Part shown: positions 46,191 through 57,029 of the stretch, one piece after another
Layout: the number at the start of each line of letters is the position of its first letter
How positions within the stretch are numbered: position 1 is the stretch's first letter
Notes under the pieces: generated by a model
Databases searched by the model: none
Told to the model about the DNA's origin: nothing
The model's input: only the letters and a program-made list of their open reading frames with translations
Source: Mixophyes australis
Lineage: Eukaryota > Chordata > Amphibia > Anura > Limnodynastidae
DNA: 64,000 nt
Direction of reading: 5' to 3'
Assembly (NCBI GenBank): GCA_036250195.1
Contig: JAVHZZ010000005.1
Span: 126,298,098 to 126,362,097 of the forward strand
Program-made: the position numbers and the translations under genes

Positions 46191-46735
46191 TCGCTTTGCC
46201 AGGATGGAAGAGTCATCAACTTCTGGAAATCGTATCACTATATTTTGGCGACTGTGCTTGATCCTAGGTTTAAGAGCAAAGTTTTTTTTTTATTTCCCAC
46301 TGTTCCAGATCACAAGAGCTGTAATGAGCTCCTGGTGAACAAGTTGACAGCTGAAGTGGTACCTAACACGACGGCGTCCCCTCATTCATTTTCTCAGGCT
46401 ACTTCTGCAAGGAAAAAACTAAGCTTTTCTAAGAGACCCAAGGATGATGCAGATGATTCGGCAGAACATTTTGACATTTGGTCTGGTTTAAAAGAATTGC
46501 CCAAAAATCACGACAGCTCTGTTGTAAAATGAACAACAACATCCAGATCAAAGTACAGAGGCTTCTGTAATGGTGGATTCCAGTGGGGATTATTTAGTAT
46601 TGTGTGAAGATGATGTACACACTGATGAGGGTGAAGATGATGACAGTGTAGATTGCAGGTGCTGGGATCTATCTGAGAGAAGGAAGCTAGCTGATGCTGG
46701 AATGCTTATTAATATCTGGGTAAAATGACATGTTG
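46191..46735 (+). pseudogene. hAT transposase C-terminal part, right inverted arm
   Basis: ILATVLDPRFKSKVFFLFPT, ELLVNKLTAEVVPNT, HFDIWSGLKELPK and LCEDDVHTDEGEDDDSVDC on the plus strand. It is the mirror of 44498-45172, with a few insertions (an extra Ser-rich stretch TASPHSFSQATSARKK) and a stop after 46530. Confidence 0.82.
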
Positions 46736-46939
46736 GCATATTTATGTTTTTCTACAGTAAAGTTTCACCTTTATTAAAGATGTGTTCTTTTCTTTAAAAA
46801 GTTAAAAGCTTTTTTTACTACATTTTTTTACATTTATGTTACAGAGACTTCTATAATGGTGGTTTCCTGCAGGAATGAATTGATATTGTGTTAGGATGAT
46901 GTACATACTGATGAGGGTGAGGATGAGGCTGTAGATAAT

Positions 46940-47230
46940 GACAACAACGTTTTGCCACTGCAGAGTTCATTGACAGCACTGTTACCTTAGCTGCCTTAAG
47001 CCCATTCTTAGCTTCTTTTGTGGGGGACCCAAACAAACCAAGCACTTCAGCCACAAAAGTGGCACTCCTTGTCACTGAAGTGCTTGGTTTGTTAAAGTAT
47101 GCATGACCTTTTTAAGATTTATTATAAGCGTAAGTGGGAGGGTCCCAAGGACAATTCCATCTTGCACCACTTTTCTTTTTAGCTACTGCTGCGTGCCAAT
47201 GTTACCTACATGTGCTATAAGTGCAGAAGT
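46940..47230 (+). repeat. hAT internal duplicate, copy 1
   Basis: Aligns directly with 47800-48090 (TTCATTGACAGCACTGTTAC; CAAACCAAGCACTTCAGCCA; CCAAGGACAATTCCATCTTG). It ends where the NSMCE2 sequence begins. Confidence 0.85.
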
Positions 47231-47798
47231 TTGTTTTCAATCATCCTTTCAATTGCTTTACTCTCGTATGTGTGACCACATACTTTTTTTTTTTACTGGG
47301 TTTACCATCTCCAACTGTGTTATAGGAGTGCTCTGGGTGAGGACAATCTCCTCGTCTTCATCTTCCAAATTTTCGTCTGCAGGGGCTGGTGACACACCCA
47401 TTTGTTTTCTCAGGTCTCTTAGCTGTTCTTTAATCTGGTCATATTTATCATCCTGCCTCAGGGCCTCCTCTGTATTATTCTTCTGAAGCGCAGTGTATCT
47501 CTCATGTACAAGTTCTCTTAAATCTGAGATCTCATCCGGTGGGTCACATTTTAATTTAAGTACGGTCTCCTCAACTGCATTTATATATTGGTTTAAATCT
47601 CTGTTCAATGCAGCGTATTCCAACTTGACGTATTTCATGCTGCCCAGATGTTCCGTGTCACAGTCTGTCTGAAGCAGATGTAATGCCACTCCTGTTGTAA
47701 TATCCATTTCTGTGTCTACATAGGTTTAGCAGTTCTTCAGATGAGAGGGAGGTATCCAGAGAGTAGAAGGAGATTAAAGATGCAGCACAAGTAGACAT
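47231..47798 (-). pseudogene. NSMCE2: NSMCE2 (MMS21/NSE2) processed pseudogene fragment
   Basis: NSMCE2 is the SUMO E3 ligase subunit of the SMC5/6 complex. The minus strand starts with an ATG at 47798 (MSTCAASLISFYSLDTSLSS) and, after a frameshift near 47735, runs from MDITTGVALHLLQTDCD through YAALNRDLNQYINAVEETV and DLRELVHERYTALQKNNTEE to a conserved EEIVLTQS, then the start of the SP-RING domain (PITQLEMVNPVKKK) where a frameshift in an A-run occurs; VCGHTYESKAIERMIENK follows in another frame. It stops there, so most of the SP-RING and the C-terminus are absent. No introns interrupt about 185 codons, which in vertebrate genes span several exons, so it derives from an mRNA. No poly(A) is left. 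Confidence 0.88.
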
Positions 47799-47799
47799 G

Positions 47800-48090
47800 G
47801 TTTAATAATGTAGAGTACATTGACAGCACTGTTGGACTTAAGGCAGCTAAGCTATTGGTAACTTGTTTTGTGGGGGCCTAAACAAACCAAACACTTCAGC
47901 CAGAAAAGTGGCACTCCTTGTTGGTGAAGTGCTTTCTTGGTTAACTTGTACTTGTCCTTTTCAATATCTTACATAAGAGTGGCTGGGAGGGCCCAAGGAC
48001 AATTCCATCTTGCACCCCTTTTATTTTCTGCCACTACTATGTGACAATGTTTCCTAGATGTGCTATGAACTGCCATGTGTTTGTGTCGTT
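47800..48090 (+). repeat. hAT internal duplicate, copy 2
   Basis: Second direct copy of the segment at 46940-47230. It begins immediately upstream of the NSMCE2 start codon, so the NSMCE2 fragment lies precisely between the two copies. Confidence 0.85.
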
Positions 48091-48538
48091 GTTCTGTCGC
48101 TTAGCATCTAGCCAGCTTGTTGCAGTCTTTTTTCAAAAGTGTGTGAAAATAATTTTGTGACCTATGAGGTGGTCAAAATTGACTGCAAATGACTGGAAAT
48201 TAGTGTTATTGAGGCTAATGATAATGTAAGAACAAAAAAAGAGCAAAATTATGTGATTTTAGCAATTATTCTAAAAAATCCAAATCCAAAACCAAAACCA
48301 AAAATACGTGAGGGCAGTTTTGCCAAAGTCAAGACAAAATAAGAAATTAATCTAGATCCAAAACACGAATATCAGTGAACATCTCTAATTTAGATAGGAT
48401 TACATTATATTATATATTTCATCTGATGTTGTCTTTTGGATCGAAGAAAATGTCTGTAGTAAAATATTTGACATTTATGTGCAAACAGGGCCATCTTAAC
48501 AACATTATGGGCCCCTGGGCAAAGCAGTGCACCGGGGC

Positions 48539-48541
<3 letters not shown>

Positions 48542-48586
<45 letters not shown>
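48542..48586. repeat. (TA)n microsatellite
   Basis: Borders the hammerhead-bearing fragment on its left side. Confidence 0.95.
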
Positions 48587-48589
<3 letters not shown>

Positions 48590-49164
48590 ATGCTCCTGAT
48601 GAAGTCTTGAGTTGTGCAAGACGAAACGCGTTGAGCTGTATCCAGTGTGTTGTCCAGTACCTCATGTAAGTGCTATTATTATATTTTATTAAATTCTTTA
48701 TATGCATACCAAAATATCTTCCTTTTTTTCAATCTTATGCAATTTCACCATCTGGATGAGGTTGTGACTGTGAAGTCATTGGTGTTGCACATATTTTAAT
48801 ATTCTCCAGAAGTGGGATACTTCAGGATATCTGGTACGCAGACTTATATGTTTTTCTCTGTTGCACTTATATGGGTGTCATATAATTGGTAATCTTGGGA
48901 TACCAATCCCACACACCCCATAAGATTGTGGGGTTACTGGTGATATTGCCCTCACTAAAATACTACAGAGTTATACTATGTTTGCTCTTTCTGCATTTTT
49001 GTACTGACCGGTGGAGTTCTGGAGGACTACAAGTACAGCAAAGACTACTCCACTATTTCCTAAAAGACCCATCGCTATTTACCTCACGGTACGCATGTTA
49101 TTGCTCTATCCCACATTGCATATTTGATATACCACTGAAAGGCGCCCTGCTTGTTTTTCTGTTG

Positions 49165-49166
<2 letters not shown>
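48587..49166 (+). mobile_element. PLE-derived fragment with hammerhead
   Basis: Non-coding 580-bp block nested in the small hAT, beginning with an intact-looking hammerhead and ending at a (TA)n tract. No TSD visible because both flanks are TA repeats. Confidence 0.6.
48592..48636 (+). ncRNA. Hammerhead ribozyme motif, best preserved copy
   Basis: All core parts are present: stem I GCTC/GAGC (48592-48595 with 48633-48636), CTGATGA (48596-48602), a perfect 6-bp stem II GTCTTG/CAAGAC (48604-48609 with 48617-48622), GAAA (48623-48626), palindromic stem III ACGCGT (48626-48631) and T at 48632 as the expected cleavage nucleotide. A two-base-pair stem III cannot close alone; such minimal PLE hammerheads are known to act as dimers. 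Confidence 0.85.
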
Positions 49167-49228
<62 letters not shown>

Positions 49229-49290
49229 ATATAGATGTATAGAGATACAGATATAGATATATAGAGATAGAGATAGATAGATAGATGTAC
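49167..49290. repeat. (TA)n followed by GATA/AGAT-type repeats
   Basis: TA run to 49226, then GATATAGA, GAGATA and GATAGATA units to about 49290. Confidence 0.92.
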
Positions 49291-49741
49291 TTGCTCAGTG
49301 ACCCTTGAAGGTTTTTTTTTGCAGGTTTTTTCTTTTGCAGGATTATTTATTCTAATTAGGAGCCCTGCCTATGGGGCCCCCTTGCCCGTGGGGCCCCCGG
49401 GCACCTGCCCATCGTGCCCAATGGAAAGGATGGCCCTGTGTGCAAACTGTATTTAGAGTCAAAACTGTCAGATATTATTTAACAATATGATAGATATAGC
49501 ACTCATCTGTGTTCGTAAGATCAATGTTTTATATACTGAAAATGTAGGGTTCCCCTTCTATATTAAGGATAACTATTGAGCTGAATACGTTGCTGTGTAG
49601 ACAGGTGTGCTCCGCTAATTACTATGACTATTGGTGTTGGGAGAGTTAGGTTTTCATCACACTGCTTTTAGTGTGTATCTGATTATTGAAATACCTCTTT
49701 TTATGTAGGAATATTCCTAGGATCGCCCCTTAACTTTGAAT

Positions 49742-49743
<2 letters not shown>

Positions 49744-49786
<43 letters not shown>
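49744..49786. repeat. (TA)n microsatellite
   Basis: Separates the plus-strand PLE 3' UTR from minus-strand PLE coding text. Confidence 0.95.
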
Positions 49787-49788
<2 letters not shown>

Positions 49789-49894
49789 TTTTTAAAATAA
49801 ATTATTCTACAAACAGGACAAGATATATACATCAAATACCTCTGCCGAAGTCAAATAATTGGATATGGTGATTTTAAATTAATATCTTTCAATC
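49787..49894 (-). pseudogene. Short PLE ORF fragment
   Basis: Aligns with about 38760-38854 of copy A, including GAAGTCA-AATTGGATA. It is in opposite orientation to the 3' UTR on its left, so the two pieces of copy B were joined by inversion or come from two insertions. Confidence 0.5.
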
Positions 49895-50575
49895 TGATTG
49901 TCTTTGTCTAAAATTATGCGAATAGCACGCTACAGCGTGGAGGAGCGTAATTAACCACAACACGTGCAAACACTTATACACACATTTACAGAAACACATA
50001 CACTTGTAATTAGTTCATATTAAAAATAGTTCCAACACATAGTTATTTATAATGAAATGTAGCAGAGTTTCTGGTTAAATATTAAAATGTTATATACACT
50101 TTAGTGAGATCTAAGGTTCAGGATACAGGAAACATATCATGTATGGAAATGTATCATATCAGACCAGTTTGAACCAACTTTTCGGCGGGAAGATTAGTAT
50201 GCAGCTGTTGGAGAGCTGACCCCCAGCCTTGGAGGGCATCATTTGAACTAGCCAATGACCTGCATTCCACTGGACTGCTCTGAAGCCTGAACCTATGGAA
50301 ACATGCCAAAGCATCCCTATTATTTTCACTGTATCACTAACTGTATATAAGCAGGAGCTCTGGGGCCAGCAGACACTCTTCTCAACCACAAACTTCAGGA
50401 CTGAATGACTGTATGCTGGATCCAGGGCGCCTGCGTATCTAATCGGCTGTACTTATTTTATTGAATTGTTATTCTGCTGCTTTTGCTACTAAATCGCATT
50501 ATGATTTTGAACCATAAAATTTGAAGTGTATAACCTTCATTATATAGCGACTAGACGTACATAACTCCTCCTTTG
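49895..50575 (+). mobile_element. LTR-like block, copy 2
   Basis: Counterpart of 38855-39640: GCTACAGCGTGGAGGAGCGT, TTTTCGGCGGGAAGAT, TATATAAGCAGGAG (TATA at 50344) and GCTGGATCCAGGGCGCCTGC all have equivalents in order. AATAAA is lost here. Confidence 0.5.
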
Positions 50576-51060
50576 AATGAGGGAAATAAATTACTTTTGA
50601 TCTGACAGGAAATGATTTAATGATACTCACTTGCGAGGTCCGTTAATAAATCAATGGTATGTTTATGCTTCTAAGTACTATAAAAAATTGTACAAGCAGT
50701 TTGTAACTGGCTATGATAATTTACTGCAAATTGTTTATGTTTTTTGATTTTATGTTTATACCTACTTTGACAATTTGTGTTAACCTATAAAAACTTGTAC
50801 TCTGACCTCGCAGCCACCCCTGCTGATGAAATCTTCTGACAAAATGCGTTCTGGGTGTGCCTTAGAGCAAGTAACTGATTACTTTGATTGTATGCTTTGA
50901 ACTTTATTCATATTAAATGGAGAGACTTGTACAGCCTTGAGCTGATACATGCCTGCCTATGACTGATATTTGGTATGTGTGCAATCTTTGAATTCTCTTT
51001 TGCGTAAATCTTTTAATGATTTTACATTAGGAAACTCTCCCTTGTTCCATTTATTTTTAG
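50576..51060 (+). mobile_element. PLE terminal (pLTR-like) unit, plus strand
   Basis: Counterpart of the minus-strand unit at 27841-28995 and free of the hAT seen there. CTGATGA at 50823-50829 is followed by a decayed stem II and AAAATGCGTT, a mutated GAAACGCGTT, so the hammerhead is degenerate. Confidence 0.6.
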
Positions 51061-51587
51061 ACTGACTGTTATCCCATGGAGGTTAGATGTGGTGGAGGGA
51101 AAGACGCAGATATTCATATCTACTTGGTGACACAAAGTAAAGCATTAATGATCCCAACTGAGGATGGGAACGCTTATATTTTCCTTTTTAAATATATGCA
51201 TTTGTTACAATAATTTTTTTTTACAACGAAGTTCTGTGCACTGTGCTCTATTGTTATATTTTTCCTACCTTAGTTAAACTCACCATTAATTGTTTTTTCC
51301 CCTTTTTATTTTATGGATAAAAAAAAGTCTGTTTGGCGTATATACTATATAAGGAAAGAAGAGTTTCTCAGGTTTAGCTGCTCTTAGGCACTGACCCCCT
51401 GCTCTCGTGCCGAAGAGTCATATCACACTATTTGCACAGAATCTGTGTTTTAAATAATTTCATATGTCCACTTTCTAAAGCCCATCATTGCTCCTTCATC
51501 ATGATTCATAAAATGTGTTACACTAACAAAGTATTATCTTTGAATATTATCTTCAAACTATATAGATTCATTTATACGTCAGTCACT
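51061..51587. other. Unassigned sequence
   Basis: AT-rich; nothing recognised. Confidence 0.4.
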
Positions 51588-51840
51588 TGAATGCTCTTTG
51601 CATTGCATTGTGATCACTTGGATGCTCTCTGTATTGTATGGCGGTCAATAGAATTTTCTCTGCATTGTATAATAGTCCCTAGAATGTTTTAAGTATCATA
51701 ATGCAGTATCTAGGTTGCTCTCTGGCTTGTAAATCAGTGAATAGTATGCTCTATGTATTGTATGGCAGTCACTAGTATGCTCTGTGTGTTATATACTGGT
51801 TACTAGGATGCTTACTACATCGTATATCACTCTCTAGAAA
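51588..51840 (+). repeat. Diverged copy of the 31-bp minisatellite
   Basis: About eight degenerate units such as ATGCTCTCTGTATTGTATGG and TGGCAGTCACTAGTATGCTC, the same unit as at 6112-6890 but with heavy divergence. Confidence 0.75.
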
Positions 51841-53412
51841 CTGGCCACACCCCATTTGTGACTAGTGATGGTTTTTCCAGTGATGTGTATCATTGCATTC
51901 CCTCGGTGGAATTCATGCCCCAGTCCTACACTGCCCATGACCTCGGCCTGATGGAGATGGGGTGGGGAGTGATAGAGACACAGCAGCTGCCTGAACCAGG
52001 GACCCAATGGTTAGCAGAAAAAGATATGCTATGATATGATTAGAAACTATGCATTATTATTACCATTTGCTATTATAAGATGAATGCTTTTACTGTTATT
52101 AAATGATTATATATGAAGTATTGTTAAATGATTTATCTACATCCATATTTAAATGTAGTAAGCTATTAAGATAAATTTTAGTATCTTGTAAAAACAAAAT
52201 ATTAACCCAATAAAATTGTTTTAAAAAAAAACATATATGTGTATGGCAAGATATGACTGGGGAAGACGAGATGGAATGACATTATAATATTGGGGATAAT
52301 CTTGTTACAGTATGGGAGAGAGAGAGTTGATAATGGGGAAATTAAATATTATTATAGGAGGGAGGTGGAATGACATTGGAAACAGTAAATAATCGATATG
52401 ATAAAAGAGTCTTCAAAGTCTTCCCTGGAATCACTTTTGGAGTGCTCCCATGATTAATTGCAAGTTTTTTCATTTCAACCTAAAAGGCTGCTTGCTGAAA
52501 TCTTCTTTGCATCTCGAAGAAATCACAAGCATAATGGTATATTGGGATTTTCTTTAAATTCACATGTCACACTTAGACATGTTAATGTTTATATTACAAT
52601 CTCTATGTCTCAAGTAAATGAATTCAAATTTACTCAAATTCAAAGTACACGTTTAAAAATGTACAATTTTAAATTTCTAATTTACTCAAGTAAGTATCTC
52701 ACCCTGCAATATAATGTATAATTTTCATATGAAAGCACAATACAATATCTCTCCAAGTGTCTTCTCGCCTATATGATAATTCACTTAAAACCTCTTTTCG
52801 TGTAAAAAGCAGGATCATCATGCAAGAATCTTAATGCTGTGAACTGTTTTAGTAACAGTAACACTGCTTGATTAATTTTGCTCATGCCAGTACTTATAGC
52901 TTTTCCGGACTTGAATATTTGTTATCATGCTGATACCAAATGTCATAGAATTTGCGATGGGTTACAAATTGATACTAGACACAGATGCACCAGCATGCTG
53001 TCATGGTGCAGTATAACAGCATTATAATATTTGCACTCAAAAGGAATATTCTTGATAATGGGGTCATTTATACTCTGATTGTTGCTCATTGCAAAACTTG
53101 CTCTGTTTGGTATGCACCTATGATGCTAATGTGGTCTTTGGGTAGCTGCATGTGTATGAAGTTGTGGTTCTAATCAACTATGTGATGTTTTGCATATGTG
53201 TGTTTGATGAGTGCAAAGCAATTATTTTATGCAAAGGCCCCTGTCAGAGCCATAGATTGACTTGAGCGCACACACACACTCACATACAAAATAAAAAATG
53301 TCAGTAGTCAAAGAATTTTAGAAGTAAAGTAAAACATTTTTACTTATTTTCAGTTTTGCTGATCTTAAAAGAATAAACAATATTTTTCAGAGCCGCCTCT
53401 AATCCTTAGGGT
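51841..53412. other. Unassigned sequence
   Basis: No recognisable gene or repeat. A plus-strand frame at 52458-52721 lacks any domain and is not credited. Confidence 0.4.
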
Positions 53413-53826
53413 GGCCCCTATTTATTATGGATTTTTGTCATTAAATTCACCCGAAATCGTCTGTTAAGTAATGGGCACATTTTTTAACAGTGTATCGCAG
53501 CAGATATTGTTGATATTGGAGAATGCTATATACAGCAATTTAAAGAGTTCCAAAAAAGACAATTACACATACAGTAATGTACAGCAGCTCAGGATCCCTC
53601 ACCGCATCTTTCTGCTCTCTCCTCTGGTCACTATTGCAAAGGTGGCCACTTTGCGACAGTGACCATAAAGGACATAGTATACAGGTCTTTGAAGGAACAG
53701 CAGTTTTTGTGATTGCTGTTCATGTTGAAGATTTTTAATAAATATGCGCAATATTTCAATCCTTATCTTTGCAATGAGGATTGAAATATATTGCGCATAA
53801 AATGCATTGGGTAATAAATAGGGGCC
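53413..53826. mobile_element. MITE with 15-bp TIR and internal hairpin
   Basis: GGCCCCTATTTATTA and its exact inverted copy define 414 bp. Inside, about 53743-53801, a second hairpin pairs ATGCGCAATAT-TTTCAATCC-like arms (ATTTCAATCC with GGATTGAAAT). No clear TSD. Confidence 0.75.
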
Positions 53827-55081
53827 ATATTCTGTTACTTGATTCCTGAAGAAGTGAAGTACATGATTACAGTCAGGCCACAATTTTTGTCCAGGATGTG
53901 GCTTTATTGGGTTTTATGTCCGCATTTATCTACTCACAATATTTCCATTTCTGCACCAATTAAATTTAAATTGTTCAGTATAAAATGCATATAACTCATG
54001 ACTGATATTCAGCTTTGCACACAATACCCTAGCACCATTTGAAGAAAGCATGCACGGGTAATATTTATCCAATAAAGCTAAAATGCTTTGCTTTTTGGAA
54101 CCAACAGCTATCTTTTGAAACTAACAAATGAGTAGGCTTTCCAACAGGCACTGCCTTCCAACATTTGCAAGTTTAAATAGCTCATCTTAGAGAACTTCTA
54201 ACGGGGCACCGGACCAGTGTAAGTATTCTTCTTTTACATTTTTGACTTACAATGCTCACATATAAATAGAATATTGGCAAATAGAACTATAACCTATGAG
54301 TACTCTCACATTTCTAAACGCAGGATTATTACCTTGTTTCCATATGCATGTATATTTGTAATGCATACGGCATTACATAATTTGGCCCCGCTCACTGGTG
54401 ACAGCAGGCAAGGTCAACAGAGGGATGTTTAGTGCAGAGAGGTGAGTGCCTCATAGCGTGCTGCAAATGCAGTTGATGCAGAGAGTCAACATGTGATGGC
54501 GTGGATGGTCGCATCCTACCCTTAGCAGGATAGTCAGCCATTTTAAGCCAGGACCCGGGAGAAGGAGATTGACCCAAGTCTCTTGAGTGGGACGGGGGGT
54601 GCTACATAGATGGATGCCCAGGGCCAGGTTCTCAGAAGCATGTTCCTCATAGTTTATGGTATAGTTCATTTAGGAAGGTTCTAAATAAGCTATAATTATG
54701 ACAAAAGAGGCCATAAGCCAAACACACTTAAAATCATGTGTATGTGTGAACACCATGTACTTACCCATTTGGGGGTAAGTCTCCTGTATATCTAGCCAAT
54801 ACGATCCTCAGGGAGGGTCCTAAATTTCCCTATATATTCTCACACCAGTGCTGGGTCTTTTTATTTCCTGCACCAAATAACTCTCTCCCACCATGCTATG
54901 GTCATAAATGTCTTGAATAAATGGCTTGATAACCAATTTTTTTCTGTAACAGTGAAGGCACAGTAGGCAAAAGAGCATTGCACAAATGGATATGAAGTGC
55001 GCACAGCAAGCTATACGTAGGACCAAATGTAAAGATGGTCTAGTGAAATGGCAGCTAGAAACAAGGAAATTCCACTTCCTG
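53827..55081. other. Unassigned sequence
   Basis: No recognised coding or repeat structure. Confidence 0.4.
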
Positions 55082-56590
55082 GTATATAGAATAGCAAAAG
55101 GATTCAGCGCTCAGATTGACACAGACCTGACTTGTGTTGGTGACTGCATATGTGTCCCTGATGGGAAGGTTGAGATCACTGGACGGGGACTATAGCTTAC
55201 CAATGAAATAGCCAAATTTAATAAACAATGGCACAATATGTAATTAAGGGTGTGCACCGGCCACTTTTGGGGTTTTGGGTTTTGGGTTATGGGTTCTGAT
55301 TAGCTTGAGGTTTTGGGTTCTGATTTGTTTTGCCAAAACACCCTACGAAAGGTTTTGGTTCTGATTTCGGCTTTGGGTTCTGATTTTTTTTAAAAAAAGC
55401 ATAAAAAGTGCTAAAATCCATTATTTTGGTTTTTTTTTTCACTTCTACACTATTATTAACCTCAATATCATTCATTTCCACTAATTTCCAGTCTATTCTG
55501 AACACCTCACACCTCACAATATTATTTTTAGTCCAAAAGGTTGCACCGATGTAGCTGGATGACTAAGCTAAGCGACACAAGTGGGCGGCACAAACACATG
55601 GCCCAACACGTGGCAGGATCAGTGAACTTATATAGCAGTACCGCTGGACTTATACGGCAGGATCAGTGCCTTGCTTGCAGTCTCCTAGGTAACGCAAATA
55701 ATCCGGTGAGGCTACTTGGTAGGAACAGTTATAATTGAATTGGGAACATTAAGTAAAACTCTAATTTTCTCCTAAAAGTCATGTTCTTCCTAGACTAATG
55801 GGGCCTTTTACCTCATGCAAAAATAAGATATCAATGTCACATATGCCGATTAAAAATGAATAACATCTTTTCTAAAAGCCTGCGTGACTGCGGGAAGATG
55901 AATTAGTCCACTATACTTATGTCAGTAGAAATAGAGTAATTCTAAAGAAAGAAGCGCTTTCCCTATGGATGCAATGGGGGCTGCCTCACATTACAATATA
56001 ATCACCAAAGGTTTCATAAACTGTAATGCTAGAGATTAGTAGCAATATCCAAGCTACCAAAATTTCATAAAATGTTTGTTGTATATATATATATATCTCA
56101 GGCGCCACACAATGCACTCAAAAATGACCATAAACAAAAAGACAAATAGTTGTCAAATACATTATTTATTCTAAAATAGATTGAAATACATATTGCCACT
56201 TAAAATTGAATTCATTAGTATGAATTGTAGGAAGATGATCATCCAAAAAAGTGGTAAAGATTTTTAAAAAGAAAAAGTTAAAAAGTAAACAATGTTCAAA
56301 AAATATTAAAAACTCTGCAGCGTGAGTACTCACGTATCCTGTAGTTGTTTATTAGATGTTTATCCAATACTTGATAGAATTCATTCAGATCTCCTTATCC
56401 GGACACTTATTGTATGTATCTTCCGGCTGAGCCACGCTGAAGATACTGAGTGATGTATTAGTTTGAACTTCCTGGTTTGTTGGAACGCATATGCGTTCCA
56501 ATATGCGAACTTCCGGTTTCGCCAATTCTTAATATTATTTGTAGATGTTCTTCGTAGCCTTTTTTCTTTATATATGCACCAGGTATTGCA

Positions 56591-56637
56591 GTTCTCAAAC
56601 TTCCGGTCTAGTGGTCTAACGCCACGGCTTCCAGAAT
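56591..56637. repeat. Left arm of palindrome split by hAT insertion
   Basis: GAGAACT/AGTTCTC, ACTTCCGGTCTAG and TAACGCCACGGCTTCCAGAA pair with the inverted copy at 59242-59297, so the younger hAT landed near the centre of a palindrome. Confidence 0.8.
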
Positions 56638-57029
56638 GTATAGATCAGGGGTCCTCAGACTGCGGCCCGCTGAGGCCATTTATCTGGCCCGCCAGGCATA
56701 GCCGGATTAAGGGGCTTTTTTTTATTATTATTATTATGATTTTTTTATTTATTTTTTAATGGCGGGGGGGGGGGGGGGGTTTGGGGCTCCCTTCATTGGT
56801 GGGGGGAGCCGGGTAGTAAAAAAAAAGAAGATACACTACTCACCTCACCGCGGCCATGGCGTCCCTCCTCCGCCTTCCTCTCTGCACTGTTGATACTGAA
56901 TGACAGGCGTGACGTCATCAAGTCACGCTTTTCATTCAGTGAGGAGCAGCGCGGAGAGGAAGCAAGAAGACAAGAGAGGAAAAGAAAAGCTAATGGAAAG
57001 GTGAGTAGAAAAAAAAAGGGAATAACGCA

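Larger units (their letters stand above)
43509..48388 (+). mobile_element. hAT element, 4.9 kb, rearranged, carrying an NSMCE2 copy
   Basis: TAGAGATG and CATCTCTA ends, TSD ATTTAAAA (43501-43508) and ATTTAGAT (48389-48396), each one or two changes from the ATTTAAAT of the empty site seen in PLE copy A. 5' region: TATA box at 43670 and diverged repeats of 'CTCCAGTGACATTCTACTGTGCC' type at 43730-44290. Middle: transposase remnants in inverted arms. Then direct duplicates (46940-47230, 47800-48090) around the NSMCE2 copy. 3' end with CCAAAACC motifs, like its relatives at 10960 and 55245. Confidence 0.9.
48486..49438. mobile_element. Small hAT, 953 bp, perfect 8-bp TSD
   Basis: CAGGGCCATC and GATGGCCCTG ends, flanked by TGTGCAAA (48478-48485 and 49439-49446). 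Subterminal GGGGCCCC runs on both sides. Inside is a 0.6-kb PLE-like fragment with a hammerhead, bordered by (TA)n tracts. Same family as 28073-28752. Confidence 0.93.
48389..49743 (+). mobile_element. PLE copy B 3' UTR, right part, split by a small hAT
   Basis: 48389-48485 and 49439-49735 join to a continuous alignment with the reverse complement of 29930-30300. It ends beside a (TA)n tract (49744-49786), as does copy A. Confidence 0.82.

Noticed and set aside
47103..47486. Plus-strand frame of 127 codons
   Set aside because: Antisense shadow of the NSMCE2 copy.
56500..56540. GAAACCGG word on the minus strand as another hammerhead
   Set aside because: No CUGANGA core or stem II at the right spacing.
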